A DNA stretch of 64,000 nt from Bacillota bacterium (GTDB lineage Bacteria; Bacillota; UBA4882; UBA8346): assembly GCA_023436305.1 (NCBI GenBank), contig JAEZJQ010000029.1, positions 1 through 64,000 of the forward strand, written 5' to 3'. Positions 37,767 to 46,800 of this stretch are shown piece by piece (positions within the stretch are counted from its first letter, which is position 1; the number at the start of each line of letters is the position of its first letter). The position numbers and the translations under genes are program-made. The notes under the pieces are model-generated. The model saw only the letters and a program-made list of their open reading frames with translations, ran no database searches and had not been told where the DNA came from.

Positions 37767-38492
37767 CTATTTATTTATGAGATACTTCGCCGCCACTGTT
37801 TCCAGGGTGAAAGACGCGGGCATACCCCGGTATAACGCACGCAAGGTCTCAATATCGGACTTCCAAACCACATCCCCGGGGGCTACCAGAGATACGCTAT
37901 CCGGCTCATGAGTGGTATAGAGTTTGTTGTCTTTAATATAATAATGCTCTCCGCTGACTTCTGTAGGATAAACCCGCATCAACGGCGGTATATCATTCGG
38001 TTTGAACCAAAGCTTAATCTCACGCTCGGCATCGGCGGCATTAGCTGAAGCGTGGATCAGGTTGTCCATCCGTTCCCCAATCACCTTCCCGGTCTCATCC
38101 TGAATCGGGATCAGCGACCCCAAAGCCCGAATCGTACCCGGCTTTTCTTCACGGGCTTTATGAGGATTGGTGGGTCCGGCGATGGCCCGGATCTTGCCGA
38201 TAGCCCCCGCCCCTTGATATACAAAGGCCACAACCCGGCGTTTACTGGGGTCGTCAGGATAATGCAGCGCCCCGGAGATATACTCGATGAGGGGTGGGAA
38301 AAATACTTTGCCTTTGTGCTCGGCATAATGTTCTTCGGCCAACATTTTACTGACATTAACGATTTTAGCGGCAGAAAACCGCAAACCGGTATGAAACTCC
38401 GATAATTGTGACAACAGGTACCCTGTCAAGGAATTCTTCAGCGCGTCCGGTTTGATTAATACCAGGGTTTGTTCCATTTCTCCCGTTTCCAT
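37767..38492 (-). CDS. ndk: Nucleoside diphosphate kinase, enlarged form
   Basis: The product is 241 residues, against about 140-150 for ordinary Ndk. The core begins EQTLVLIKPDAL (Lys14) and contains NLIHASANAADAEREI with the phosphate-carrying His147. Between them, an inserted segment (about 60-140, including GPTNPHKAREEKPGTIRALG) enlarges the domain, and about 80 extra residues follow the His motif. It should transfer phosphate from ATP to nucleoside diphosphates, but the insert may change partners. GGAGGG precedes the start. It is divergent from the GH16 gene. Substrate range is inferred from the family. Confidence 0.85.
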   Translation of the reverse strand: METGEMEQTLVLIKPDALKNSLTGYLLSQLSEFHTGLRFSAAKIVNVSKMLAEEHYAEHKGKVFFPPLIEYISGALHYPDDPSKRRVVAFVYQGAGAIGKIRAIAGPTNPHKAREEKPGTIRALGSLIPIQDETGKVIGERMDNLIHASANAADAEREIKLWFKPNDIPPLMRVYPTEVSGEHYYIKDNKLYTTHEPDSVSLVAPGDVVWKSDIETLRALYRGMPASFTLETVAAKYLINK

Positions 38493-38591
38493 AAAAGCCC
38501 TCCTTTATTGAGCGCCCAAGCGCGCACACTCATTTTGTTATATCATTTTTGCGCAGGGAATGTCAAGAATAAGTTGGATTATATGTTCTAA

Positions 38592-38605
38592 TGGTATGAT
38601 TACCA
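38592..38605. promoter_or_regulatory. Inverted repeat in the divergent ndk/GH16 promoter region
   Basis: TGGTA and TACCA flank a four-base centre, followed at once by the -10-like TATAAAAT at 38611. It might be an operator for the GH16 gene; support is only its symmetry and place. Confidence 0.25.
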
Positions 38606-38681
38606 ATAATTATAAAATCTATGATAAAATAAAATTGCAGAGACATCTAAAAAGTTTACGCAAACGGAGGCAAGAGAATCC

Positions 38682-39482
38682 ATGAAACAGATCAACCGGT
38701 GGTTTTTGTTCAGTCTATTCATTGTATGGATCGGAGCTGGTTGCGCATCACAATCGTATCCTTGGGACGGTGACTGGGTTTTGGTCTGGGAAGATCATTT
38801 TCACGACTCCGCCTTGAATTTGAACGACTGGCAGCCGTCAGAACAGGGATTAAATTATAATAATGAAGATCAGGCATATACGAACGCGAATGTAACCATT
38901 GAGGACAGTGCGGGAAATGGCATCCTGGTTCTTACCGCCAAGTCCGGACACTGGGAAGGCCCTTCCGGGCGGGCCGATAACCCTACTGAAAATGTTACCC
39001 GGGAATACACTTCCGGCGAGGCTAACACCAAACAGTCCTGGACTTACGGCAAATTTGAAGCCCGGGCCCGGGTCCCCAAAACTCAAGGGGTGCTCTCCGC
39101 CGTTTGGATGACCCCGGCGGATGCCGGGTGGCCTCCGGAGATTGATATCATGGAAATTTTGGGCCATGATCCGGCCACCGTTTATTTCACCAACCATTAC
39201 GGGACTTCCCAGAACCATCAAATGAAAAGTAGTCATTATACAGGAAGCGATTTTTCCAATGACTATCATATTTATACCCTGGAATGGGAGCCGGGGATTC
39301 TGCGGTGGTATGTCGACGGGGTGAAGTATTTCGAATCCCGTTCGGGAGTGCCCGGTGAGCCGTTTATTCTGCGGCTGAGCCTGCCGGTGGGGCCGGATTG
39401 GGAAGAGGACCCGGATGATACCTCTGAATTTCCGCAACGGTTTGAGATCGACTGGGTCCGGGTTTACCAGCGAGGAAAGTAA
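38682..39482 (+). CDS. GH16 beta-glucanase lipoprotein
   Basis: The product is 266 residues. The start follows GGAGGCAAGAGAA. The N-terminus has a lipobox-like IGAGC with Cys21, so it is probably a membrane-anchored lipoprotein. The GH16 jelly roll contains EIDIMEILG with nucleophile Glu153, Asp155 and acid Glu158, and the family strands YGKFEARARVP and WYVDGVKYF. It resembles laminarinase/lichenase-type GH16 enzymes that cut beta-1,3 or mixed-linkage glucan. It lacks any CBM. It is separate from the secreted cellulase cluster and may act on a cell-associated glucan. Confidence 0.93.
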   Translation: MKQINRWFLFSLFIVWIGAGCASQSYPWDGDWVLVWEDHFHDSALNLNDWQPSEQGLNYNNEDQAYTNANVTIEDSAGNGILVLTAKSGHWEGPSGRADNPTENVTREYTSGEANTKQSWTYGKFEARARVPKTQGVLSAVWMTPADAGWPPEIDIMEILGHDPATVYFTNHYGTSQNHQMKSSHYTGSDFSNDYHIYTLEWEPGILRWYVDGVKYFESRSGVPGEPFILRLSLPVGPDWEEDPDDTSEFPQRFEIDWVRVYQRGK

Positions 39483-39492
39483 GGATAACGCT

Positions 39493-39537
39493 GTGCATAA
39501 CAAAGCCGTTTTCATTTCACCGAAGACGGCTTTGCAC
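39493..39537. terminator. Terminator-like hairpin between GH16 and a truncated gene
   Basis: GTGCATAACAAAGCCGT pairs with ACGGCTTTG and GTGCAC-type bases. It lies just past the GH16 stop and also encodes the last codons of the truncated minus-strand gene at 39517, so that gene has been cut into by this element. Confidence 0.6.
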
Positions 39538-39810
39538 GTTCATCACATTAAACAACTCGGCTATGGGTAGTTGAGGGGGGCCGGGTTGGATAAAAAAATG
39601 GGTATCTGAATCATTCATTTGAAAATTCCCAAAGAGACCATGTTCATTCATTACCATCTCAACAACCCATTTTTCTTCCAGAAGCAATTCGACAGAAAAG
39701 ATTTTGGTATGATTCTCTTTGTAAATCCTTAATTTCATTGGTGTATCCGAAAAGTCAAAATTCATTCCATACAAAGGCTGGCCATAATATGAAACAAAAC
39801 TTGTACACAT
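39517..39810 (-). pseudogene. Truncated Ntn-hydrolase (choloylglycine hydrolase / penicillin V acylase-like)
   Basis: The frame is only 97 codons. It starts well: GGAGG upstream, then MCTSFVSYYGQPLYGMNFD, where Cys2 becomes the N-terminal nucleophile after Met removal. VMNEHGLFGNFQM matches the conserved strand after the first sheet. Family members are usually over 300 residues, so about two thirds is missing. The last residues (NVQSRLR) read into the GH16 terminator, which points to a deletion. A functional short protein is unlikely. Confidence 0.75.
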
Positions 39811-39927
39811 TTTTACCTCCGGTTAGTTTTTTTGAGTTTTGTCCGTACCTACAATGGTCCGGGCGAGCCTTACAGGACTTGGCTGGACGGATGTAGAGCC
39901 CTATCATAAATGATCTTCTAGATGCAT

Positions 39928-40305
39928 TCAAATTATATGTTTTTTTATCCATTGCTTTATTTCGTTTTCCTCAAAAGAACCATCAGCTATACCAAAACCT
40001 AAATTAATTAATTCTTTTTGTGAAAATCTTACTTTGATATCATTCAACCGGAGTAACAATACCATTACTGCCACTCCGATTCTTTTATTACCATCCACAA
40101 ATCCGTGATTCTTTATCAAACTATAAGTGATAGCTGATATTTTATCTTCTATTTCTATATATAAATCCTTCCCATCAAAAGTTTGTACTGCACGATTCAA
40201 GGCACTTTCGATAAGGCCTAAATCTCTTATTCCACTTGAACCACTAGTTTGTTCAATAATTTTCTTGTGAAAAATCAAAACATCTTCAACTTCAATATTT
40301 CTCAT
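39928..40305 (-). CDS. doc: Doc-family toxin (Fic/Doc fold)
   Basis: The product is 125 residues. HGFVDGNKRIG (His67, Asp71, then GNKR) is the Doc version of the Fic loop, used in P1 Doc to phosphorylate EF-Tu. The length is normal. It starts by a four-base overlap with the upstream small gene at 40302-40475, as expected of a toxin-antitoxin pair. Target and activity are inferred from the family. Confidence 0.92.
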   Translation of the reverse strand: MRNIEVEDVLIFHKKIIEQTSGSSGIRDLGLIESALNRAVQTFDGKDLYIEIEDKISAITYSLIKNHGFVDGNKRIGVAVMVLLLRLNDIKVRFSQKELINLGFGIADGSFEENEIKQWIKKHII

Positions 40306-40475
40306 TGACTAAGTTCCTTTAGAGCTTCCCGGTTTTCATCAATAATAGAGTCCATTAACTTACCTAATTCATTTTTATCTCTCATTTTTAAAAACTCAAT
40401 AAAATCAATGACTTCCTTTTTTTTGTCTTCGGGGAGTTCATCAAATTCTTTTAAAAATCTTTCAACTAAGCTCAT
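40302..40475 (-). CDS. Small antitoxin partner of Doc (DUF2281-like)
   Basis: The product is 57 residues starting MSLVERFLKEFDELPEDKK, behind AGGTGGG. Its helix LPEDKKKEVIDFIEFLK resembles the DUF2281 group of short antitoxins rather than the classical Phd fold. The stop overlaps the Doc start by four bases. It has no evident DNA-binding domain and would have to neutralise Doc by direct contact. Confidence 0.75.
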   Translation of the reverse strand: MSLVERFLKEFDELPEDKKKEVIDFIEFLKMRDKNELGKLMDSIIDENREALKELSQ

Positions 40476-40571
40476 TGACCCACCTCATTTACTTGGTGAT
40501 ATGTACTATAATTATACCCAATTTCATACAGAAGTTCAATTTTCTCATATTTTATTCGGCTTGCATTCCGA

Positions 40572-40705
40572 AATTTCTCGCTAAAAGGGAGCTCATCCTC
40601 ACTCAAAGTGAGAAATTAGTCACATAAAGTGAGTAATTTCTCGCTAAAAGGGAGCCCATCCTCACTCAAAGTGAGAAATTAGTCACATAAAGTGAGTAAT
40701 TTCTC
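40572..40705. repeat. 63-bp tandem repeat, 2.1 copies
   Basis: Units start at 40572 and 40635, with an eight-base third start at 40698. They differ at one base that I could see (GAGCTC versus GAGCCC). Each unit holds CTCACT-CAA-AGTGAG and an outer GAGAAATTA/TAATTTCTC pair, so it can fold into stacked hairpins. It lacks CRISPR spacer structure. Confidence 0.85.
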
Positions 40706-40770
40706 AATATCATTTGGAATGGCCCGCGACCATTCCCTTACAGCCCACAAACCTTCCATTACAGCAAAAA

Positions 40771-40806
40771 GTCATTCCGGAATGCTCAATGCCGTTCCGG
40801 AATGAC
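40771..40806. repeat. Inverted repeat at the end of the biosynthetic operon
   Basis: GTCATTCCGGAA and TTCCGGAATGAC form 12-bp arms around a 12-base loop, about 115 bases past the last operon stop. The arms also contain their own ATTCCGGAAT dyads. It might be a transcript-end structure; no U-tract was seen. Confidence 0.5.
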
Positions 40807-40919
40807 TAAAAACCACAGATTACTATGAAGTCATCACAATATCGGTATAATCATGGTCATCCATGAATCAGAAGAATCAAAGATAGCCCGTCCTCCCTTA
40901 AAGCGAAATTTGTTATAAA

Positions 40920-42473
40920 TTATTTCCCCAGTGAAATTGCAAATATATGAATACTGGGGTAATCGGGAAGCTTTATGCTTTTAATCGGCTCACTATATTT
41001 AAAAAAGTATGTTTTGGCAAACAAGTAACCGCTACAATTGGAAAGCACCTGTTTACCTTCTTTATTTTCAACAATGTTGCCCTTCCAGGCGATGGTCTCC
41101 CCAAATAAAGGGATTTTATCGATAAAGTTGGTCAATCCGATTGGGATTTCCTCATAGGTTCCCGATTGATAATTAACGATTGCTTTTTCGGAAAAGCTGC
41201 CGACCACGGAACATCCTAACAACATCATACTTTTATAACAGCCTTCATCGAGGTCGATTGTCTGCCCGGCGCAAGATATATTATCCTCATGATCGCATGC
41301 TACCAGCGGAAGATGGAATTCCATTCGGGAAACCCGCCATTTTTCCATAGTACAGCTCTCATTTCGCAACAGAAATTGTCCAACACCGCTTAAGTCCGCG
41401 CCACAAGTATGATCCATCATCCCAAAACCTTTGTTGTTTACATAATTTTTCAAATCCACAAAGGTTATTTCCTTTATGTCATTATCAATGGCCGAAATGG
41501 ATCGATTTTGCGGCAAGCCCATGGCAGGTGTTTTACCATTCCTTTGGGTAATATCCCGAAGCAGATTCGCCAATTCTGTTTCAAAATCGGCAATTTCCAG
41601 GAATTTATCGGCGAAATTCGCGTAAAACATTTTATCAGTCCGGCGTGAGTATAATGATTTCGTAAGCAGGTATTTAATAAGATGCCACTTGTTCGACAGT
41701 TCTACAAATTTATCAATGATAGTAGGCAACCCTTGAATATCATAGAGCTCATGTAAATAATTCAGGGATCGCGAGAATAAATAACGGCCCCTTGCCGCTG
41801 TTTCAATTTTTTGCACGATATAGACTTCAAGAATATTATTTTTCCCTTGCATTTCAGCCAATAAGTCAAACGAATCACGCATATATCCGGCCAAATCCCG
41901 AATGGCATTAAACGTACCGGCTTCGTTCATTTGTTTTACTTTACTCGTGATGATTTCACACCAATTAAGCTCTTTTTTGTCTTCACTGATGGGTAAATAA
42001 GTGGCGCAACGTTTCGGCTGCCATTTTCCGATATCCATTACTTTCACGCCGGAATAATTATAAAGATTATGCGTATCAATGTAATGCAATTGATTCGTAT
42101 CTTCATCAAGCCCAATAATAACGATTGGGGGAACTTCATGGTTGTTCTCGGCCAATACATATAACGGAATTCCTTTTTCCAGTTCACTTCGTAATAAATG
42201 TAACGCGTTTTCATTTTTTTCATGCCAGGTAATTCGTATCCCATGGTATTTTTCCAACAGGTTTTCAATATTCCAATCTTTAATATAGTCGATATCAACG
42301 GCGAATCCGCTTGCTTTTCCAAAACTTGAATCCTTGGGCCGGAAATTAAATTTCCAGGCATCGATAAATACCATTTCATACCGGTGTTTTAAGGACGTTG
42401 CGACGATTGCCATGGCAGTTTCACAGCAAAACATGTCCTTCACTTTTACCAGTTCAACATTATTCAACAGCAT
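40920..42473 (-). CDS. BtrH-like protein with altered His site and C-terminal beta domain
   Basis: The product is 517 residues, the last gene of the operon, overlapping the upstream gene by ten bases. The N-terminal part (about 1-160) resembles the BtrH_N cysteine-peptidase-like fold: FCCETAMAIVA gives the nucleophile position Cys16 or Cys17. Its second motif reads NHEVPPIVIIGLDED; where both paralogs have His six residues before the Gly, this one has Pro115. A helical region (about 165-320) and then a beta-sandwich-like domain (about 330-517, GMMDHTCGADLSGVGQF) follow. The extra domain and changed His suggest a binding or scaffold partner rather than a plain acyltransferase. No counterpart is known to me. 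Confidence 0.6.
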   Translation of the reverse strand: MLLNNVELVKVKDMFCCETAMAIVATSLKHRYEMVFIDAWKFNFRPKDSSFGKASGFAVDIDYIKDWNIENLLEKYHGIRITWHEKNENALHLLRSELEKGIPLYVLAENNHEVPPIVIIGLDEDTNQLHYIDTHNLYNYSGVKVMDIGKWQPKRCATYLPISEDKKELNWCEIITSKVKQMNEAGTFNAIRDLAGYMRDSFDLLAEMQGKNNILEVYIVQKIETAARGRYLFSRSLNYLHELYDIQGLPTIIDKFVELSNKWHLIKYLLTKSLYSRRTDKMFYANFADKFLEIADFETELANLLRDITQRNGKTPAMGLPQNRSISAIDNDIKEITFVDLKNYVNNKGFGMMDHTCGADLSGVGQFLLRNESCTMEKWRVSRMEFHLPLVACDHEDNISCAGQTIDLDEGCYKSMMLLGCSVVGSFSEKAIVNYQSGTYEEIPIGLTNFIDKIPLFGETIAWKGNIVENKEGKQVLSNCSGYLFAKTYFFKYSEPIKSIKLPDYPSIHIFAISLGK

Positions 42474-43477
42474 TCGAAAACACCCCGCATTTCTTGAAAG
42501 AACTTGGCGCTATAAACTTGTATCTCATGAATTAAACTCAATGTACTTTCTACTTTTAACTCTTTTTTTCGATAATTCGCCACCAAGTAACTGTTAATCA
42601 AATTATTGGTCAAACTGATGACTTTATTCGATAGTTCTCTTAAATAAGTTGTATCCGCGCTTCCGGCCACAAAATAATCGAGTAGTGTTCCAATCAATAA
42701 TTCTTTCCCCCCCAAGATCCGGTAGAGGGAGCTGAGATTTTCCGTATCGGCCAATTCCCTTTTCTTATCTAAAATGTCGCGGATGATAATGATGTCATTT
42801 CCCGCTTGGTCGTTTTTCGCCAGGAAATCGAGCAGTTCAACGAGTATTTGTTTTAGCTTTGCCGGGGTAATTAGCTTTTGTTCATCGACTTTGTCGAACG
42901 TTGAAAAAAAACAATCCGCTTCCGGGCGGTTGGTATAAGTATCTTTAATGATGTTAAATAGGGTATAAAAATTGCCGAAATTAATTTTTTCGGAGTCGTA
43001 ATTTTCGATGATATGATCGCTGCCGGTAATGGAATATCTTTGCTTGTCTTTATCATAGCCATTGATTACGGTCAAATGGTTTGTATGTGTATTTAAATAA
43101 TAAGGGGAATAAAACAAATAGTATTCGTCAAGCCGGACGATGGCGCTCCCATAAATATCGATGCTTTCCGAGATAATATCATGAATAGTGGCGATATCGA
43201 ATTTTATAAACTTGCGATCGATCCCGAATATATCCAGATAGATCTCTTTTTCCAGGGACCACTCCTGCTGAAAATGGGTCACCATAAATCCGGCGATATC
43301 GAATCCATAACGCGAGCCCAATAATAATTTAAAGTAATTAACCAATTCATGGTTTACATTGCCGAGCAATACCGCCAAACATCTGTCGAAACAATTCATC
43401 TGTCGCCATGATAAATTACTGACGTATTTGATGATGTCTTTTTTATGGATTTCTTGGTTGTCCGAATTTTCTTTCAT
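42464..43477 (-). CDS. BtrH-like acyltransferase-fold protein
   Basis: The product is 337 residues. The N-terminal BtrH_N-like domain has NCFDRCLAVLLG with the Cys at position 29 in the place of the nucleophile, and NTHTNHLTVINGYD with His134. The C-terminal 150 residues are helical, as in BtrH. In butirosin synthesis BtrH moves an acyl group from an ACP to the aminoglycoside. Here the gene directly follows a free ACP gene, so acyl transfer from that ACP is a reasonable inference. The acceptor is unknown. The ribosome binding site is weak (TAGGT). Confidence 0.65.
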   Translation of the reverse strand: MKENSDNQEIHKKDIIKYVSNLSWRQMNCFDRCLAVLLGNVNHELVNYFKLLLGSRYGFDIAGFMVTHFQQEWSLEKEIYLDIFGIDRKFIKFDIATIHDIISESIDIYGSAIVRLDEYYLFYSPYYLNTHTNHLTVINGYDKDKQRYSITGSDHIIENYDSEKINFGNFYTLFNIIKDTYTNRPEADCFFSTFDKVDEQKLITPAKLKQILVELLDFLAKNDQAGNDIIIIRDILDKKRELADTENLSSLYRILGGKELLIGTLLDYFVAGSADTTYLRELSNKVISLTNNLINSYLVANYRKKELKVESTLSLIHEIQVYSAKFFQEMRGVFECC

Positions 43478-43536
43478 TTTTTAAACCTACCACAACTTTT
43501 TAGTTTTCAATCGATAATACGAGAATTTGGTCCAAT

Positions 43537-43797
43537 TCAGTGAGTTTGATTTACCTTGCTTTCAATGAATGATATTAAACTTCCCAAATTATTGTATTTA
43601 TTCAGATACAGATCCTCCTCGCCAAATTCAATACCGAATTCATTTTCCAATTCAACCGCCCACTTGATAAAATCCATGGAAGTTAAACCGAGATATATGA
43701 GATTATCTTCGAGTTTAATTCGTTCCAGTGGCTGTTCCATGTTTAAAAAACCTTTCAGTGATTTTTTCACCTTTGTTTCCACTTCAGTAACCATCAT
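43537..43797 (-). CDS. Free-standing acyl carrier protein
   Basis: The product is 86 residues. LGLTSMDFIKWAVELENEFGIEF contains the phosphopantetheine Ser40 in an LTSMD motif and the acidic helix II. The Asp-to-Thr change before the Ser (usual DSL, here TSM) is seen in some specialised ACPs. It lies between the terminal PKS and the two BtrH-like genes on the same strand. It is probably the donor or shuttle carrier for the BtrH-like enzymes, comparable with BtrI. The start is one of two adjacent ATGs behind GGAG. Confidence 0.88.
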   Translation of the reverse strand: MMVTEVETKVKKSLKGFLNMEQPLERIKLEDNLIYLGLTSMDFIKWAVELENEFGIEFGEEDLYLNKYNNLGSLISFIESKVNQTH

Positions 43798-43838
43798 ATC
43801 CGCTCCTCTTGTTTTTTCATTTTAGTATCGATATAGGG

Positions 43839-46800
43839 TTAAAATAAATCAAAAATCAAACCGGTATATTTGCATTCCAGCAAATAGATTTGTTCAAACC
43901 GGCCGCTGATTTGTTGAAATTTGCCGGCATCATACATGGATAAATGGGAGTATTTTACGATCATATTCCGGATGGATGTCCACTGTTCAATGATAAGCTC
44001 CGTTATGTCATGAATTTCGTGTTGATCCGTAAGTAGCTGCTCATTTTTATACTTTTCAACCTGTTTGGCGGCAATCATCCGGTTGATCCGGTATAATATA
44101 TCCTCATGGTGGAGTTTAAAAGTGGTCTCATGATTCATTGTTTCCCTGATTTCGTGAATTATTCCTTTCAAGCATTGTAACCCGTAATATATATCCACCC
44201 TTTTATGAAGCATGTTCTTTTTATAGGCGGAAAAATACTTGTCTTTATCGATTAAGAAATCATCCTTGTTCGTAAGTTCGAATTCGTAATATGTAGGAAA
44301 GTCTTCCTCGGTTCGATAGTATTCGATAAAGCCCTTATATGAATTGAAAACATCCTGATAATGAATTTTACATTTTTGGTACGTTAAGTTTTCCCGATGA
44401 TTATGCTCAATAATATCGAAACATTGTTCATCATCATCATATCCATATATAAGGAGTGAATGCGCCCAATGAATTTTATGATAACAATCCGGCCGAATCG
44501 ATTCGTGGAAGCAGTCAACCCATATGATAACCGGTTTATGACTTGAAATCGATCGCTTGATATCCGCTACCAGATTGCCAATATCATCCTCCTTGTCGAT
44601 AAACAGACCCATATCATTCGCAATACAGTTAATCAGTTTTTGCTCCTGGCCGGTTATGGCAGATTGGATTTTGTTACCGGTTCCGTGCCTCTTGGTATAA
44701 ATGGAAATTCCCATGAAATTTAATATCTGACGTAAATTATCACCGGGAAGGTATGAGATATCGGAGTTCATCCAATTTCGGTCCCGGTCGGAACCATAAG
44801 TAAGAATATCATTGACTAAAAAGGGATACAGATTCCGGTCATAATGAAGGATTACCGGAAAGAGGGAATTATAAAAACAATGTTTGTAAAATACTTCGTT
44901 AAAGGGTTCGATATTATCCAACCGGACATTGCCCGGCCGGTAATTTTGGCCGGTATTTTCAACTTTCACATCCGGGGTTTGGGAAGGTCTTTCATGAAGA
45001 GACTGTTTGGGAAGCTCGCGGTTCATTCTTTTACTGTCGATATAAACCGCTAATTCTTTGATCGTGGGATACTCGTAAATATCCGCCATGGAAACGCCGA
45101 TATTATTTTGCTCCATTTCCGCTTCCATTTTAACGGCAAACAGTGAATTGCCGCCCAAACCGGAAAAACTGTCATCGATACTGATTTCCTCTAATTGTAA
45201 TAACCGGCCCCAGATCCGGCCGATGCTTTTTTCGGTTTCCGTATATTCTGCTTCCGAATCTCTGCCCTTTAATACAATATCCCATTCATCATCTGCCACT
45301 GGATTTTTTTCAGGCTCCAGTCCAGTGAGCGGATCGTTTTCCACGGTTAACCGCTCTACTTCCGAATCGGGGATTCTTTTTATGGTATAATTCTCGATTT
45401 CGGCAATCACTTTTCCCGATAAATCGATGAGGGTGGCATTAATGGAAACTGTTTCCCGATTATCAGCCTGATTTTGGAGCCGGACATAACTGAAGAATTC
45501 TCCCGGCAGAGCATGGTTGATCGTTAGTTTTTGATAAAAAAAAGGCAAGTACACCCCTTCCCCGATCTTCCGGCTGATAAAATTCACCGCCTTATCCAAT
45601 AATGCCGGATGCAATGTATATTGTTTCAATTCATCCTGAAAGTCTTCCGGTAGTTGTAACCGTAAAACAGCTTCGCCCTCTCCGAAAAACACTTCCCCGG
45701 AGTTCGACCAATGGGGGCCAAATTGAAATACCCCCCCGAACTGATTGGGTTCCAGTTTCCCGGTTTCCTTATGACAAGCGGCTATTAATTCACTGATTTG
45801 ATAAGAGGCGGAGGTCTCCATTCGTTTTTCCCAATCCGCACTCCGGATCTTCCCCTTGGAATGAATAACCCAAGTTTTACCCGGCGCCGGTTTGCTTCCA
45901 ATGATAAATTCATAAAAACCGTCTTCTTTCCGAATTACCGTTTGAACATCCATCGATTTCCCTTTTTTTACAACCAGGGGAGCAATGAACTCCACATCCT
46001 GGAGCACTATCAGGGTATCCGTAAAATATTTCCGGCAGGTTTCGTACGCCATTTCCAAATAAACAGTAACGGGTAAAAGATGATTTTCTCCAATCCGATG
46101 GTCACTTAAAACCCAGTGGCGTTTTTCACTAAATTGGGTTAAATAAATATCTTGATTGATGATGTAATCGGTCAAACATCTATCCAATAGGGGATGATTT
46201 AATTCAGAGGTTGGCAACCCTTCGGTTTCGGCAATATTCGGTTTGGCCCAATATTTGATCCTTTCCAACGGATATACCGGTACACTCACTTTTATAAAGT
46301 CCCGGTCTTGATACAGGTCGTCCCAGACTATATCCGCCCCTTTAATATAAACCTGGCAAAGTTCTCCGGCAAAGTCCCGGGATATGCCCATATTGCCGGC
46401 GGTGTTTAAAAACTCTCTCAATTTTTGAGCCGCGCCGGCACTCAACTCCCGCTTTTCTTGCTCCGTTAATTCATTGGCGGCGCGATTCGGGGTTTTATAA
46501 TCCGGCACGATCCGGTATGTTCCGAAATAAATTCCCGGTTCACGGAGTTTATCATCATCAATGCGATTCAATGCTGCTATTTTTTGCTTTAACTCTTCCA
46601 AATTGGTCGCAATTAACGCGATTCTGAAATTATAATGGCCTCGGCCGGTATTCGCGGAGTAACAAATATTCCCAAAATCCGCTTCGGTAGCCTGATCTAA
46701 AAAACTATCATACCTTTTGAGAAACTCTTTGAGGACATTTTTATTGCGTGCCGATACTGTCAATATACCGATCCGGTTTTGCGGCGGATTGGTTTCTTTT

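Larger units (their letters stand above)
40476..40919. other. Intergenic region with tandem and inverted repeats
   Basis: No gene is supported. The region holds a 63-bp tandem repeat (40572-40705) and an inverted repeat (40771-40806), and then reaches the end of the biosynthetic operon. Nothing else was recognised. Confidence 0.6.

Noticed and set aside
40572..40705. Possible CRISPR array
   Set aside because: The 63-bp units are contiguous, with no spacers and no cas genes nearby; it is a simple tandem duplication.
43839..43900. A thioesterase at the end of the terminal PKS
   Set aside because: There is no GxSxG hydrolase motif in the last 370 residues; the Cys and His motifs fit the BtrH-like fold instead.
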